Positions 11,201-26,100 are shown, counted from the first letter of the stretch. The stretch is DNA of 64,000 nt from Sweltsa coloradensis (GCA_024449915.1 JAMZAV010001462.1:124001-188000); one strand, 5' to 3'. Notes: generated by a model not told the origin, from the sequence alone. Numbers and translations are program-made.

Positions 11201-14200
11201 CCAAACTTCGACTAATAAATTTAGTTTTTTCCAAAGTTTGAAGCTGTATTGTTTGGTAGGGGTAGCAGATAACTCAACTTTTTTCTTCTTCTTCTTACAC
11301 ACTGGTTACATTATCAATGAAAAAAAATAAAACCCCTTGTTTTTTATCTCCATAAGGGTTTAAAAAATCCTCAAGATGGGAAAAACTCAAATTTTGACAA
11401 GTTCAAGGTCATATACCTCCAATGGGGGAGCAGATACAAAATTATCTTTAAGGGAGTGTTTTGACCTCATACTGACCTAGCATTAAGTGAAGAGTTTGGG
11501 GTGTTATTCGATAAGGGTAAGAAAACAGCATTTCGAAGATTGATCAAAATCAGATTTACCGGGTACCCTGCAACGTACTATACACATTGTTATCAGACTG
11601 GATTTATCTGCTCATATATTTTACTGGGCTTATAGTCTGACTAGAGCTAAAACAACAATAGGTGGTTACTTGCAGTGGCGACTCGTGACCATTCGGATCT
11701 AGGTGGCGCTATCTTAAATAACAACTTACAGACTGACTTTCGTCTGTAAAAATATGAGTTTTTGATGGTGGCAGGAGGGGGTAGTTCTTCTCTCATTTGC
11801 AGAGGTACACAAATTTGTACAAACATCAAGTTAAAAATAGACTTATCTCTGATCAACCCTTGTTAAATGCAGTATCCAAACAAACAAAGTAACCAAACAG
11901 CAAGGTGCGAGGCGAGCCGATATTTTTTGTACGTGACATTACTACACAGGTTTCGTCTTTGTAGCACACGCCAGATTGACTTAAAAAGTTTTTAACCATA
12001 AATCTGTACTTAAAAAGCTCGCATTCACCCTGTGTCTGTGGTGACGGGCAATGGCAGCGGCTGCTATTGAATGTTTGATTACAAGAAATTAATATGCCTA
12101 AAATGTAATTAATGTAATATTTTGTTTTACTGGTGATGGATGAAGCCAGTTTTGATGGTGGTGCTGGCACACCAGCGCACTTGACATTAGTCACCACTGG
12201 ATACCTGAGTGATGTAAAATGATGACAAACATTTTACTTGAACTTGGCTTTCATTGTCAAACAGACAATTTCTACTTTTAAACCCTTGCTGGCATTATGC
12301 AATCGCAATGCGATGTTTTGAAAACAATTATTATTTATGCAATGTTTTGTTTTTGCAAATTCTGAACATTTGCAAACATAAAATCAATTTTGGATTGGAT
12401 TTTGTTCTTTCTTACTGTTATAACTGTCAAGTCATTAAACCAGTTGAAGAGGACTGAATAGTCTTCGAAATATCGTTACAAAGTTGTTTTTCTTTATTTA
12501 CAAGTGCAGTGTATAGTCTAAATATTTCATTACATTATTAACCTCACCTGCACTAAAAGTTTCATTAATATATATTGGCATTTTTATGAAACATTGCAAG
12601 GCAAAGGTCCGTGCAATGGCATAGGAGGTTCAGTGAATTGACTTGTTACCAAAGCGAGTCTTCAGCGTGCTAGGCCTACATCAAACCACACCATCACACC
12701 TCAAGCCTTGTTTAGCTTCTGCAATAAACATATAATCAAAATAAAATTCTTCTACAATTTATCTGAAGAAATTGTAAGTGATGAAGTAGCGTTAAGTTCA
12801 CAATTTGAAAATGCTCTTGCCATACATATACCTTACCTTGCACTAGACAAAAGCTGGCACTGTTTTATTCCAAAAGATGAAAACACAATGATAGTTTGTG
12901 TGACATTTATGTCATTTACTAGGAAGCTTCGCAAACGATTTTTTAAAAACGAAAAAAGCGTAAAATTGCGATTTTCATGAGAAATAATTTTTCGATTACG
13001 CTCAAATTTCATACGAATATATATATATATATATATATATATGAATATGATGTTTTACCTTGGCTTTATAGTAGGCGACTATGACGCTGTTATGTTAGTA
13101 CTTTAGATAGAAATTAAAAAAGTGACTACACTGGGGTTAACAATTATTATTTATGCAATGTTTTGTTTTTGCAAATTCTGAACATTTGCAAACATAACAT
13201 CAATTTTGGATTGGATTTTGTTCTTTCTTACTGTTATAACTGTCAAGTCATTAAACCAGTTGAAGAGGACTGAATAGTCTTCGAAATATCGTTACAAAGT
13301 TGTTTTTCTTTATTTACAAGTGCAGTGTATAGTCTAAATATTTCATTACATTATTTAACCTCACCTGCACTAAAAGTTTCATTAATATATATTGGCATTT
13401 TTATGCAACATCGCAAGGCAAAGGTCCGTGCAATGGCATAGGAGGTTCAGTGAATTGACTTGTTACCAAAGCGAGTCTTCAGCATGGTAGGCCTACATCA
13501 AACCACACCATCACACCTCAAGCCTTGTTTAGCTTCTGCAATAAACATATAATCAAAATAAAATTCTTCTACAATTCATCTGAAGAAATTGAAAGTGATG
13601 AAGTTGCGTTTAGTTCACAATTCGAAAATACTCTTGCCATATATACCCTACCTTGCACTAGACAAAAGCTGGCACTGTTTTATTCCAAAAGATGATAATT
13701 GAATACACAATGATAGTTTGTATGACATTTATGTCATTTACTAGGAAGCTTCGCAAACGATTTTTTAAAAACGAAAAAAGCGTAAAATTGCGATTTTCAT
13801 GAGAAATATTTTTCGATTACGCTCAAATTTCATACGAATATATATATATATATATATATATAGTATGATATGATGTTTTACCTTGGCTTTATAGTAGGCG
13901 ACTATGACGCTGTTATGTTATTATTGTTGTTTATCCTTGTTGTTATTACATTTTTTAACAAGAAAAGGGGCGTCGACGAAAGAATATTTTGCAAAAAACC
14001 TTGATATCTTTGGGAAGTCTCGTCCCGCAAAGAGCCGCAAAAATTACTGAAACTAACATGGCACTTGTATTTGGTTCTCCCATAATTACTCCTTAACTGG
14101 AAGGGGAAATGACTTACTGGGCAGTTTTTGGGGGCGGGGGCGGTCTTTCCAGGGGTTAAAAAACCGAAAAAAAAAGCACGTGGGCAGCCCCTTTGGCCGG

Positions 14201-17200
14201 AGGGGGTTGGGGGCGGGGTGCCTAAATCGGCCTCTAAACAGGGGCCCTGGTTGATGCGCGCGCACACGTCAAAATCAGTGGCCCCACGAGGCATCTTTTA
14301 AAAAAACACCAGATGGGTGTTTTGCGGTGTGGTCATTGGCATAACCTGCTTCGATAAAGGGTGGGGGATGCGGCCAGTATGAAATGCAACCCCCTTCTCT
14401 GCCCCCTCTAAAGTTTGGTTTGTTCCAATGGGGGGTTGGGTGCCAGCGGGGGGGCCGAAAGTTGGTGGGCTTAACTAGCGACAGGGGCCTCCTCTTGACG
14501 CGCGGCGAGCCCCCTTTAGATTGCGGGCCGCGAAACCCGCCCTCCCCGCCTTGGCCCGCACAATTCGGTGTAATTTCCCCATCGGAGGTCGCTGTGTGTG
14601 CATTCCGAGGGGCGCTGTTTGTCGACGTACTCGGGGGGGACCCACAGGGACAGGAAGTATAGTGGGGTGGCGGGGCGCGTGATGTCCTCATTTGCACTTG
14701 AGGGGCGTTGAGCAAATGCCATTGTTGTCGCACCAAAATCTGAATGTCGTCTAGGTTGTTTGAAGGGCGTCTGCATCCTCTTGGGGTGACCAGACGAAAG
14801 GGTTTTGGGAAGTTCAGGTACTGGAGCATTCGGACCCGCCGAGGTGGGGAGGTCGGCACGAAGACGTTAAACAGCAGGGGGGCCAAGCACATTTCCCTGG
14901 ATAAAGCCCGAGGGCACGTCCCGGAATTTCCGAGCGCTCGCCTTTAAACGGGACGAACTGCGTGCGGCCGACAAGGAAACTCTCAAACCCACCAACAAAT
15001 TGCCCTTAATGCCAAATGTCGAGCTTGGATGTAGAAGCACGTGCGGCACTTTATGAACGCTTTAGCCCAATCGAGAAAGACACAGTAATGTGGCCCCGCA
15101 TGCTCGTCCGCGCGCCGCCTGCATCAATGGCGCCGGCTAGGAGAGTGGTGCAAAAACGGCGCTGTCAAAAAGCCGGCTGCGCCGCAGGGATGATTTTGGG
15201 GCTCTCGAGGAACTCGCTCGTCCGGTCTTCACAAAACGTTCCATGTCTTACGCCATGAGGTGTGCGATTGGACGGTAGTTTTTTATGTCCTTTGTCCCCG
15301 TCTTTGTAGATGGTGCCAAGACGCCGTTTTCCATTCCGTTGGAATCCCCTGTTAAGCGATGTGAAGAGGTGGGCAAGTGAGTCGCAGAGACGTTAGCGGA
15401 ATTTTTTAGCAGGATTGCAGGAACGCCGTCTGGACCCGCTGCGGTATTACCCTTTGGCCCCCCGGAGAAGCTTTTTATGTCAGCGGGCAAGCAAGTCAGC
15501 GGTCATGGGGGCTGCTCAAAATCGGGGTGGGGGCGCGTTTCCCTGATGGAGGGGGAAAAAGTTACCCGCCCGAGAGAAATTGCTCTGGAAGCCTCACTGA
15601 AAAAAGGTGCACCTCCTTAGGGTCTGTCACGGTTTTCCCCCTACCTTGAAAATCCCTGCATCGTTTGGGAAAAGTTGCCCTTTGAATTAATGTACGCCAA
15701 AAGAATTTCTGCTGTCTGCACCCGCCCAAGTCCCCCCACCAGTTTCCTTGGCCTCCGGAGGGGGGCCCCCTGTGTTTATCTTTGGCAACAGATAGGCCCC
15801 TCTTGCGTCTTCAATTTAGTTTCCCCCAACGGGCAAAAAATCTGTCCCGGGTGTCGATCATCTTTTTTATGTTCTGCTTAGCCAAGGGGGAGTCGGCCTT
15901 GTTACCCCCTACCTTCCCTTTTTGGAACATGCTCTTCTGCGCACTCGAAAACGATACGCTTTCCCGTTTTCCCCGCTTCGTTGACTCATCCAGTGGCATC
16001 TCCCGGGATTGTTCGAAAGCGTTTCGTTTTAGGGCTGGCCCCTTTTTTGGTTGAAAACAAGAACCTCTCGGGCGCACTCCTGGGCGGATGGGAGTCAGTG
16101 AGAGGGGGCTAGAACAGCGTCGTGGTCGCTCCCCCCGGCACCACCTCCACCATCGAGACGATGCTGGGGGGGCATCGCAGAGCAGCAGGTCGTTGTGTCT
16201 CATCGTGTTGGTGATTTGGTGGGTCAGTGACCAGTTGAGAGAAGCCAGTTTAGCAAAAGCAGAATAAAATTTGTTAGTACTTTTGATAGAAATTAAAAAA
16301 GTGACTACCCGGGTTTTTAACCCGGGGCCCCAGCTTAAAAGGGCTATGCTTTACCAAAAGAGCTATGCGGCCCAAAAATTTTTAAAATATCTAATTTTTG
16401 GTCTGTTTTGTAATTTTTAATAACGTGTGAGAGCAGATTGCACTCCTTTTAGACTACAACGAAATAAATTGGAGAAATACAAAAACCTCTCTTAACCCAG
16501 AGTTGGGAAATATAAAGTTTTACCTTGGCTTTTAGTAGGGGATATGACCTGTTATGTTAGTATTTGATAGAAATTTAAAAAAGTGACTACACCGGGGTTT
16601 GAACCCGGGCCTTGTTACCCGGGCTATGCTCTTACCAACTGAGCTATCGGCCACCAATTTAAAACTATCCTTTTTTTTGGGCTGTTTTGTACATTTTTAA
16701 AACGTGTGTAGGCAGATTGCATGCCTATTTGACTACAACAAAAAAACTTTGGGGAAAAACAAAACCCTCTCTGTAAACCCCGAGTTTGGGAAAAATGTGT
16801 TGGGTAAGAGCATGCCCGGGAAACTAAAGGGCCTGGGGTTTAAACCCCCGGTGTAGTCACTTTTTTTTAATTTCTAAATTAAAAAATTTAAAAACAGGGC
16901 ATAGTTGCCTACTATAAACCAAAGGGAAAACATCTATTTCCCAACTCTAGGGTTACGAGATGGTTTTTATTTTTCCAAGTTTTTTTTGTATGTAGTCAAT
17001 AGACAGTGCAATTGCTCTACACCGTTTTTAAAATGTACAAAACAGACCCAAAAATTAGATTTTTTAAATTTGGGGGCCGCATAGCCTTTCATTGGTAAGA
17101 AGGGGGAAATTTGCCCCGGTTTTAAACTAAGGTCCCGTTTTTTTTTTCAAAAACCCCCCGGTGTTTAAAAATTTCAAATACCCCTTTTTTTAATTTCCCT

Positions 17201-17659
17201 ATCTTTAAAAGGGGGTAACCCTTCCCCACCCCGGTTTTTAGCTGCGTTTCCGGAAAAAAAAAGGGTTTTAAAGGGAAAATTTACAGCAATGGTAAAAAGT
17301 TCTTTATGCCGCACGTGAGTATGAAGGGAAGGTGCTGGAACATTCCAAAGCAGACTAATAAAATATATGAGCAGATAAATACAGTCTTTCAGATAACATC
17401 ATAACAATATGTATACATGTGTAGGTTTCCGGAAAATCTGATTTTGTTTGTTCAAAATGCTGCGTTTTCTAAACGGTATTGAATTACACCCCAAACTATG
17501 TGTCAATAAGAGGCCAAAACAGTCCCTTAAAGATAATTTTGTGTCTGCTCCCCCAATCAAAATGAGAGTATTTTCCATTTTGGGGATGTTTTTAACCACT
17601 AGCCATACTACCACTTCTGCCAGGCGGGCATCAGGGGGTGTTGCTATAACAACAACAAC

Positions 17660-17734
<75 letters not shown>

Positions 17735-20084
17735 TCAAACCAAAGGACAATGACACGAAGAACCCAAGTAAATATCGGCCAATTACATGTCTACCAACTA
17801 TATATAAAATATTGACTTCATGCATAACAAATAAAGTATATAATCATTGCGAAGAACACAATATCATGGCCGAGGAACAAAAAGGATGCTGTAAGAACTC
17901 ACAGGGATGTAAAGAACAACTTATTATTGACTCTACTGTAATGAATCAGGCACACAATAAGAAAAGGAATATTCACGTAAACTACATTGACTACAAGAAA
18001 GCCTTTGACTCAACACCACACACATGGCTTATTCAGATTTTACAAATATATAAAATCAACCCAATAATTGTAAACTTTTTGAAGACAGTAATGGAGACAT
18101 GGAGAACAACACTAAAACTAAATATGAAAAACCAGCAGATAACTACAGATCCAATACAAATTAAACGTGGCATTTTCCAAGGTGACTCATTTAGTGCATT
18201 ATGGTTTTGTCTGTCATTAAACCCACTGTCACATATGCTTAACGAATCGATATACGGATTTAAAATTAAGGACAATAATGTGGTATGTCACACAATTTCC
18301 CACCTATTCTACATGGATGACCTAAAGTTGTATGCATCAAATTTTGCTCAACTAAACAGTCTAGTCAATACAACATTAGAATTTAGTCAAGATATCTGCA
18401 TGGAGTTTGGAGTAGACAAATGTAAGACGCTACATATCGAAAAGGGTAAGGTTACACAAGCAGAAGAGTTCCAGCTAGATGATGGAAATAGGATTGGAAT
18501 AATGGACGATAATGATGTATACAAATATTTAGGATTCGCACAAGCTGCCAGAATTGAACATAAAGTTATGAAAGCAAAATTGATAGATACATACAAGAAA
18601 CGACTAAAGTCTATCCTCAAGACGCAACTAAACGGTAAAAACAAGATCACAGCAATAAATACATATGCTGTACCAGTACTGACATATTCATTCGGAATCA
18701 TTAAATGGACGCAGACAGACATCCACGCGTTGGAAATATTAACTCGTACTACACTTACCAAACACAGAATACATCATCCTAAATCAGCAATAGAGAGATT
18801 GACACTTCCAAGAGAAAAAGGAGGACGGGGCCTAATTGATCTGAACAACTTATATTATAAACAAATAGACATTTTAAGAAAATACTTTTTTACAAAGAGC
18901 AACCAATCCACACTTCATAGGGCTGTAGTGCTAGCTGACAAATCATTAACTCCACTCAATCTAGCAAACGAAAATGTCAATCTACAAGGGAAACTCATAA
19001 CTGACGCTTCAAAAGAGTTACGTCTCTCAGAAAAGACCCTACACAAGAGACATTATGATGAACTACACAAAGGTCACGTAGATATTAAAGCATCAAATAG
19101 GTGGTTAAACAACGGGGAACAATTTGGAGAAACAGAAGGCTTTATGATGGCGATTCAAGACAGAGTGATTGCGACGAACAATTATAAAAAATACATAATA
19201 CAAGATGCGACAGTAAACGATCAATGTAGAAAATGTAGTGCAAGGGTGAAACAATCGAACACATCATATCCGGGTGCAAGTCACTATGTCAAACAGATTA
19301 CCTCTACAGACATAACCAAGTAGCTAACATTATTCATCAAAACTAGCAATCAAGTACAACCTCATTGACACACACACACCTTACTACAAATACAAACCAG
19401 AGAAAGTACTAGATAGTAAAGATTACAAATTATATTACGACCGCACAGTTATAACAGACCAAACGATACATCACAACAGACGATTTAATAATAATTGACA
19501 AGAAGAAACAAGAAACTACCCTTATCGACGTTGCTATCCCAATGTGCCATAACGTCGAGACCACGGGGAAGAAAAAAATTGACAAGTATAGTGAACTTGC
19601 AATTGAGATCAAGAAGATGTGGAAACAGAAAAAGGTAAATACAATCCCATTCATTATATCAGCCAACGGCATCATACCGAAGAAGCTACATGAAAGCATT
19701 AAACAACTAGATCTTCAACCCAATGTATACATCGAGACTCAAAAGGCAGTAATACTCAACACGTGTAGAATAGTTCGTAAATTTCTAAACTAGAATGATA
19801 CTTCGAGATTCCGAGACAGCTTCCATCCTGACATGGTTTTTGTGGTTTCCCATAGTCCGAAGAGCAAATGCTAGGATGGCGACGAGAAATCGGCCACGAC
19901 CGTACACAGCAGAAAGAAAACATCATCTACAAACAATATTAGAATTTATAAATGACTTATTTTAGTTAGAGTTAAGACAAAAGTAATAATGTATGTAATA
20001 GGTACACATGGAAGTACTTGACGTAAGTCCGTACAACATGTTAGCGCCGGTTGTAACCGAGGTTGTATGAAATACATCCAATAA

Positions 20085-20147
<63 letters not shown>

Positions 20148-23100
20148 CTTTATTGTAATTCCAGTATACAAATTACAAAAGGTGATATTCATTTGTTTAC
20201 ATGAAGGGATGAGAGCTCCTCCCTACAAAATGTTCTTCCATATTACCTGCTACATATATTTCACTATTACTAATTTACTATAAGAAAAAAAAAGAGAAGA
20301 GAAAGAACAACTAACATTAGGCCTACATTAATAACTAGTCTAGGCCTGTGACTACTAATATTTAACAAAGCATTCAAAAAATATGTTTGATAGGTTATGA
20401 ATGATATAAGAAGAATGAAGTATAATGCAATGAAGAATGAAGAATTATTGATGAGGGGTCATATTATATAGGCTAATGTAGTGGAAATTTACAGTAGGCC
20501 TACATTTTTATGATTTCAGATAGGTATTCATCAATATAGTAGTAGGCTTTATCTGTGAGGTGCAATTTGAGCATTAAAGAATTTATTAAAATTGTCAGCA
20601 TAAGTTGTATTGGTAGTCGGTTGAATATAAGGGAGCATAGGTAGGATGGGCTTTTGGAAAAGAGTGAGAGTTTATGGTGGTCAAAAAATATTTTGTGTTG
20701 CCCTCTAGTGGCATGGTGGTGGATGGAGGAGTTTGTGGTGAATAAGCTGGGAAATTTCAAAACAAGAGAATTGCTTCATTAATGAGTATCGATGGTAGGG
20801 TTAGTATTTGCAGGGATCTGAATAGATCACGGCAAGGGGTCCACGGAAGGACCCCGGCAAGACATCGAATCGCTCTCTTTTGCAGTCTGAAAAGACAGAG
20901 TGACTGAGAAGAGGCCCCCCAAAATAGAGTACAATACGATATATGAGAGTAGAAATGTGCATAATATACTGATTTGAGTATTTGGGGACTAATAATGTGC
21001 TTCAATCGGCAATAGTGGATAGCATGGGAAACAATGACTTGGGAGGGGAATAAAATTTTACATGTGTGTTTTTTTAATACTAGGCCGCTTCGCGAACGCT
21101 TTTTCCAGTCGCGTTGATGGATGAGCTTTTTTAAAAATGTCTAATGATTACTACGTTTTTAGTATAAGTGAGATCTCATTACTTTTTCAAGTTCAATTAC
21201 AAAATTATTTTTGTTATTAAATTAGAATAATTTTAATAAAGTAGTATAAATTGCTATGGTAACAATAGAATGTAAAATATCTCGAGGCCCAAAGACTCGC
21301 TTAAATAAATAAATAAATAAATTTTATTTAGAGTCTACCCACTCAGTTATATAACTGATTTTCAGTGGGGGACTTTAAATCAAAGCGACCAAGCCAACCC
21401 TGCAGGCCCCGACGCAATCGACGAGTGAGCGATAACCAACCAAAGATCGATATTTTTAATAGGAAATATAGCAATCAGTGGTATGGACAGTGCGAACACC
21501 CGCGAATCAACGCCAGAATCAACGAGGCCGATTCAGAACAACTCTGAAATTTACTATGTGCTTCGTTGCTAGGACGGCTCCAAAGTCACCGTTTACAAAC
21601 TCCTAAGACAAGAACTGATGGACTAAAGTCCAAATCAGAAGTTAAAAAACTTCTGACTTTAGCGGGAATCGAACCCTGGACCTTCTGCATTGGAAGCAGA
21701 TACGCTAACCACAAGACCAATGAGCCACACACAAGACCAACGAGCCACACGACTTCTACGCATTGTTGGTGTTTGTTCTCAAGTTTCTATAGTTACTTGT
21801 TATCTGTATAAAATGCTATTAAAACCTTTATTTCTACAAATTCTGGCTAACTTTTTTAACTTTTTCTTTCAAATGGCAATACATAACCGTAACCTGAATG
21901 TATGAAATATGAACGTTGCAGCCCCACCCGTTTGGACAGAATCAACCCAAATATCACGAAAATATTGCACCAAAAATCGAAAAAATAATAAAAGTACCTA
22001 CGATATTCATCAGAAATATTTCATCAATTATACGGTTATACCAAAAAACTAGGCAGGTCTAAGTTCAGAGATTTCGAAGATCCACTCAGAATTTCATCAA
22101 GATTGCATATGTCGTTTGCCCGATAAGAGCGCGAACAAACAGACAAAAACACCCGAGCTAATTTTTTTGGGAGGTCAGTGCTATTGAATGAAGTCTTCGC
22201 TTCGCTCATCCAATTAAAAATGTTGGGGGATTTAATTATAAGAAAACGTCTGGGGGAAATGATCCGGGGAATAGTGGCCGGGGATGGGGGTGAGGGGAGC
22301 AAATGTCAAAATCGGATTAGAACTAATCAAATTCCTAAAAGACCAAGAAAAATAGGTATTTTCATTTTTAGAATTACAACCAAAACATTGGGGAGGGAGG
22401 GGGGGGGAGAAAGAGGGTGTGGGCGGAAGAGTGACTTTGTTAGGGGATCGTAGGTGGCTAAATGTCAATATCAGATAAAATCCAAACAAATAACCTAAAA
22501 GGTACAGAATTTTTGGTGGGGAGGGGGTGGGGTAAATGAGCATCCGGGGGGAGGACGTAGTTTGGAAAGGGGTGGAAGGAAGTCAGTAAGAGGTTGGTTA
22601 TGTCAAGGTTGGAGAGGATCCGACAAAATTAACAGAGGGGGAAATAATTTTTAATTTTCATTCGTTTAGATTTTTGGGATGGTAAATGTGAGGGGTGGAG
22701 TTCCAATGAACGTGACTTGGGGACAGAAGCGGTAATGGAGGCTTATGTCAATTTTGGATGAAATCTGACAAAATTACCATAATTTAGGGAAATAAAATAT
22801 TGAACATGGGCGACGGGGCATAGGTTTTTAGAATAGCCCCACCCGTTTGGTCAGAATCGGCCCAAATGGCACGAAAATATTGCACTGAATATAAAAAAAA
22901 ATATAAGTACAATATTCATGAGAAATATTTCGTTGATTGTCCCCAAAAACAATACAGTTCTAAGTTCAGAGATTTCGAAGGTCCCCTCCAATTTTCATCA
23001 AGATTGGATATAATCCTGTCAAATAAGATTTTTTGGTGGAAAAAATTGCGATGTCGCTCAATTTTTGCAGAAACTTTCCTTATATAATATTAATCAACAT

Positions 23101-26100
23101 ACTAAAACTCCCCTACAATCGGTCTGGAGCTTCAGCCGCCATATTGGAAAATGGCGGCCAAAAAGTCTTGGTTATCGAATATCTCCAAATTGGTTGGATG
23201 TTTAAATTACAAAAATATACCCCATTCAATTCCCTACAAATAAGGTGTCTTCAATCGTTTTGGTAGGGGCAAAGGTTACGTCACAAAATCGTGGTTTATA
23301 TGTTGCTTAAATTGGACTACCAGCTAATTTCCTAATTTTCACTCCCAGCATCAAACAATGCCCTGTAAATCCGTAAGTATTCGATATAAAAACAAAAGGA
23401 CTTTTGTATGGTGTTCATGAAAGCTTCCATTAGTATTATAAAAATAAGGTCTGCAAAATCGGATTTTGCATTTACCCAGAATTTGAGTTTTTTCATTGTA
23501 CCTAGGCATTTCCTCAAAAATGCCATTTTTGACTGTCCATTATTAAGCACTAAATATCATTGGAGGAAAAATTATTTCTTTGCACATTGCAATGACTTAA
23601 ATAATGATCCGATAACAACCATAGTTTAAATCCAATATGGCTGCTAATTCCTAATATTCACAATATGAATACCTACTGTTTTTGTGCTGTTTTTACACTA
23701 TTTTTGTTACATAATTCACTTTGATTTTGGGGATTTTAAGAATTATCAGCCATATTGGATTAAAACTTTGATTGTTATCTCTTCGTTATTTAAGTCACTT
23801 TAATGTGCGTAGAAAGAATTTTTCCTCTGATGCTATTTTATGCTTAATAATGGACAAACAAATATGGCATTTTTGTGGAAATGCCAACAATGGAAAAACT
23901 CAAATTCCGGGCAAATGCAAAATCCGATTTCGCAGACCCGACTTTTATAATACTAATAAAAGATATCATGAACACCGTACAAAAGTCCTTTCGTATTTAA
24001 ATCGATTTCTTACTGATTTACCGGGCATTGTTTGATGCTGGGAGTGAAAATTAGGAAATTAGCTGGTACTCCAATAAGCAACATATATACCACGATTTTG
24101 TGACGTAACCTTTGCCCCTACCAAAACTATTAAAGACACCTTATTTGCAGGGAATTGAATGGGGTATATTTTTGTAATTTAAACATTTTGTCTATCTCCA
24201 ACCAATTTGGAGATATTCGATAACCAACACTTTTTGGCCACCATTTTCCAATATGGCGGCCGAAGCTCCAGTCCGATTGTAGGGGAGTTTTAGTATGTTA
24301 ATTAATATTATATAAGGAAGGTCTCTGCAAAAATTCAGCGACATCGCAATTATTTCCTCTGAACGTCAACATAAGATCTTATTTGACAGGATTAATATGC
24401 CGTTTGCCCGGTTTGCTTCGCTGAATCGCTCATCCAATTATTATTAGATATATTGTTTTTTAAGTTTACACATTTATATGAAACCCATAAACGTTTAAAC
24501 TCTACATTCACGTTTAAACGTCTCAGCCCTATAATATAGTCAAACTGTTTTAACACTAGGAAAACGCTAAAGTCCCGTCGCGTTGTTGAGCGAGCACCGG
24601 TACGTGCAACACGACCTGAGTACGACATTCCCATAATGTTGTCTAGACCGATTTAGCTGAAAATTTGTAAAATAGGAGAGAATGGATAAAATCCACTCCC
24701 ATCTAGAGGACCTTGACATCATTTCTTTGGGAAAACTATTTTAACTCTTTGATAACAAATGATACACTGCTACCTCGATAGTATATTGATAACTTCTAGG
24801 TGGCAGTGCATAGTGAGACTTTTCGTTGCCATGGTAACGTTACTATTGTTAAAATGTAATTTCTATCTACACTACTTAAGGTCTTGACCGATTTAGCTGA
24901 AAACTTGTAAAATAGGAGAGAATGTTGTACTTATTGACCCTGCAAAATTTCATAACGATCGGAACATTTTTTTTTTTTTTTTATTAACCAACGATCGGAT
25001 TTTTTTCAAAAACTATACAGCAACCCGCATAGGTGGTATGTACATGTGTGCAAAATTTCAGGACGATCAGAGAAACGGTGCGACCTGTACCGAAGCAGTA
25101 ACAGAAAGAAAAAAAAAACAGACATTCGAGCCATACGCTCGCTCAATTAACTTCAATATTACGTTCTTATGTTCCCTATGGCCTAGTGTTAGTCTCAAGA
25201 CTTGAAAAATAAAATTAATTATATGGCAACCAAGATAATAAATAAATAAATAAATAAATAAATAAATTATAAATAGATATGCCTACCTCGATGGCGGTAA
25301 GTGAACGCTCGGTCCCGATGCTGATGTGGCGAACGTGTTCCGAGGGCCGTCCGAGCCAGGGACGAGGCCCGCCAACAAACACCACCTGCCGCGAGGTGCC
25401 CAGCGCAAGGACCGTCTGCCCAGAAGCCGGGTGAAGAGGCACAAGTGCTTCGTACGCTGCCACCGTGATGCTGTCTTCGAGCACCAACCCCTCGTGTTCG
25501 TACGACACGGTCACTCGGGTAGTACCCACCGAAGTGCCGATCACAGCGATCGCAGCACAAGATATACCCACAGGCAGCACCTCCGCGGTCGTGTTGTGTA
25601 CGAAGTTGCTCTCCGCGATGGTGACTTTGAACGGAAGGTTCTTGCACTGAGTGAAGGGTATGAGAGTGAGTGACTGACGGTCCAGCCCGACCGGTCTGTC
25701 GGCAAACACTGCGAGGTGAAGGTTGATAGGAACTCCAATCTCCGCTTCCAGGACGTATTCCACAATCTCCAAGTGTCGCGGAGGTAAGATGTAGATTTGA
25801 GCAATCTCTAGGTTGTGGTGGTTGCGTGCCATTGCGGCAGATATATGCAGGTTGCCGTGAGTGAGAGTCTTGACCAGCCCCGACTGAGTGACGGTGGCCA
25901 TGTTGCTATTGCTGCTACTCCACAGAAAGTTGCCATCTCCCCCAGATGCCTTCAACAACACTTCATACCTACAAAATATACAAAGTAGTTAAGAGACTAG
26001 TCCTGCACACCCGGGCAGAGCATCACCGTTTATATGCAAAGTATATTTCTTTACCTACTTCAGAGCGCCATTTAAAAAAAGTACCTGCTTCAATCAACTT

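Larger units (their letters stand above)
21080..22213 (-). mobile_element. Helentron-like (HINE) element, subfamily A, copy A2
   Basis: On the minus strand it starts TTGGATGAGCGAAGCGAAGA and ends in GCTCATCCATCAACGCG...CGGCCTAG. The 3' tip contains the palindrome TTCGCGAA. A LINE-tail/SINE cluster at about 21296-21765 interrupts it. It encodes nothing. Confidence 0.75.

Noticed and set aside
14275..14892. 205-codon minus-strand open frame
   Set aside because: Proline-rich, low-complexity translation apart from a short RT block at its start. It is read from a frame-shifted LINE in a GC-rich tract, not a separate gene.
17631..17825. Open frame with a long Tyr or Ile run
   Set aside because: Produced by the (AAT)n microsatellite.
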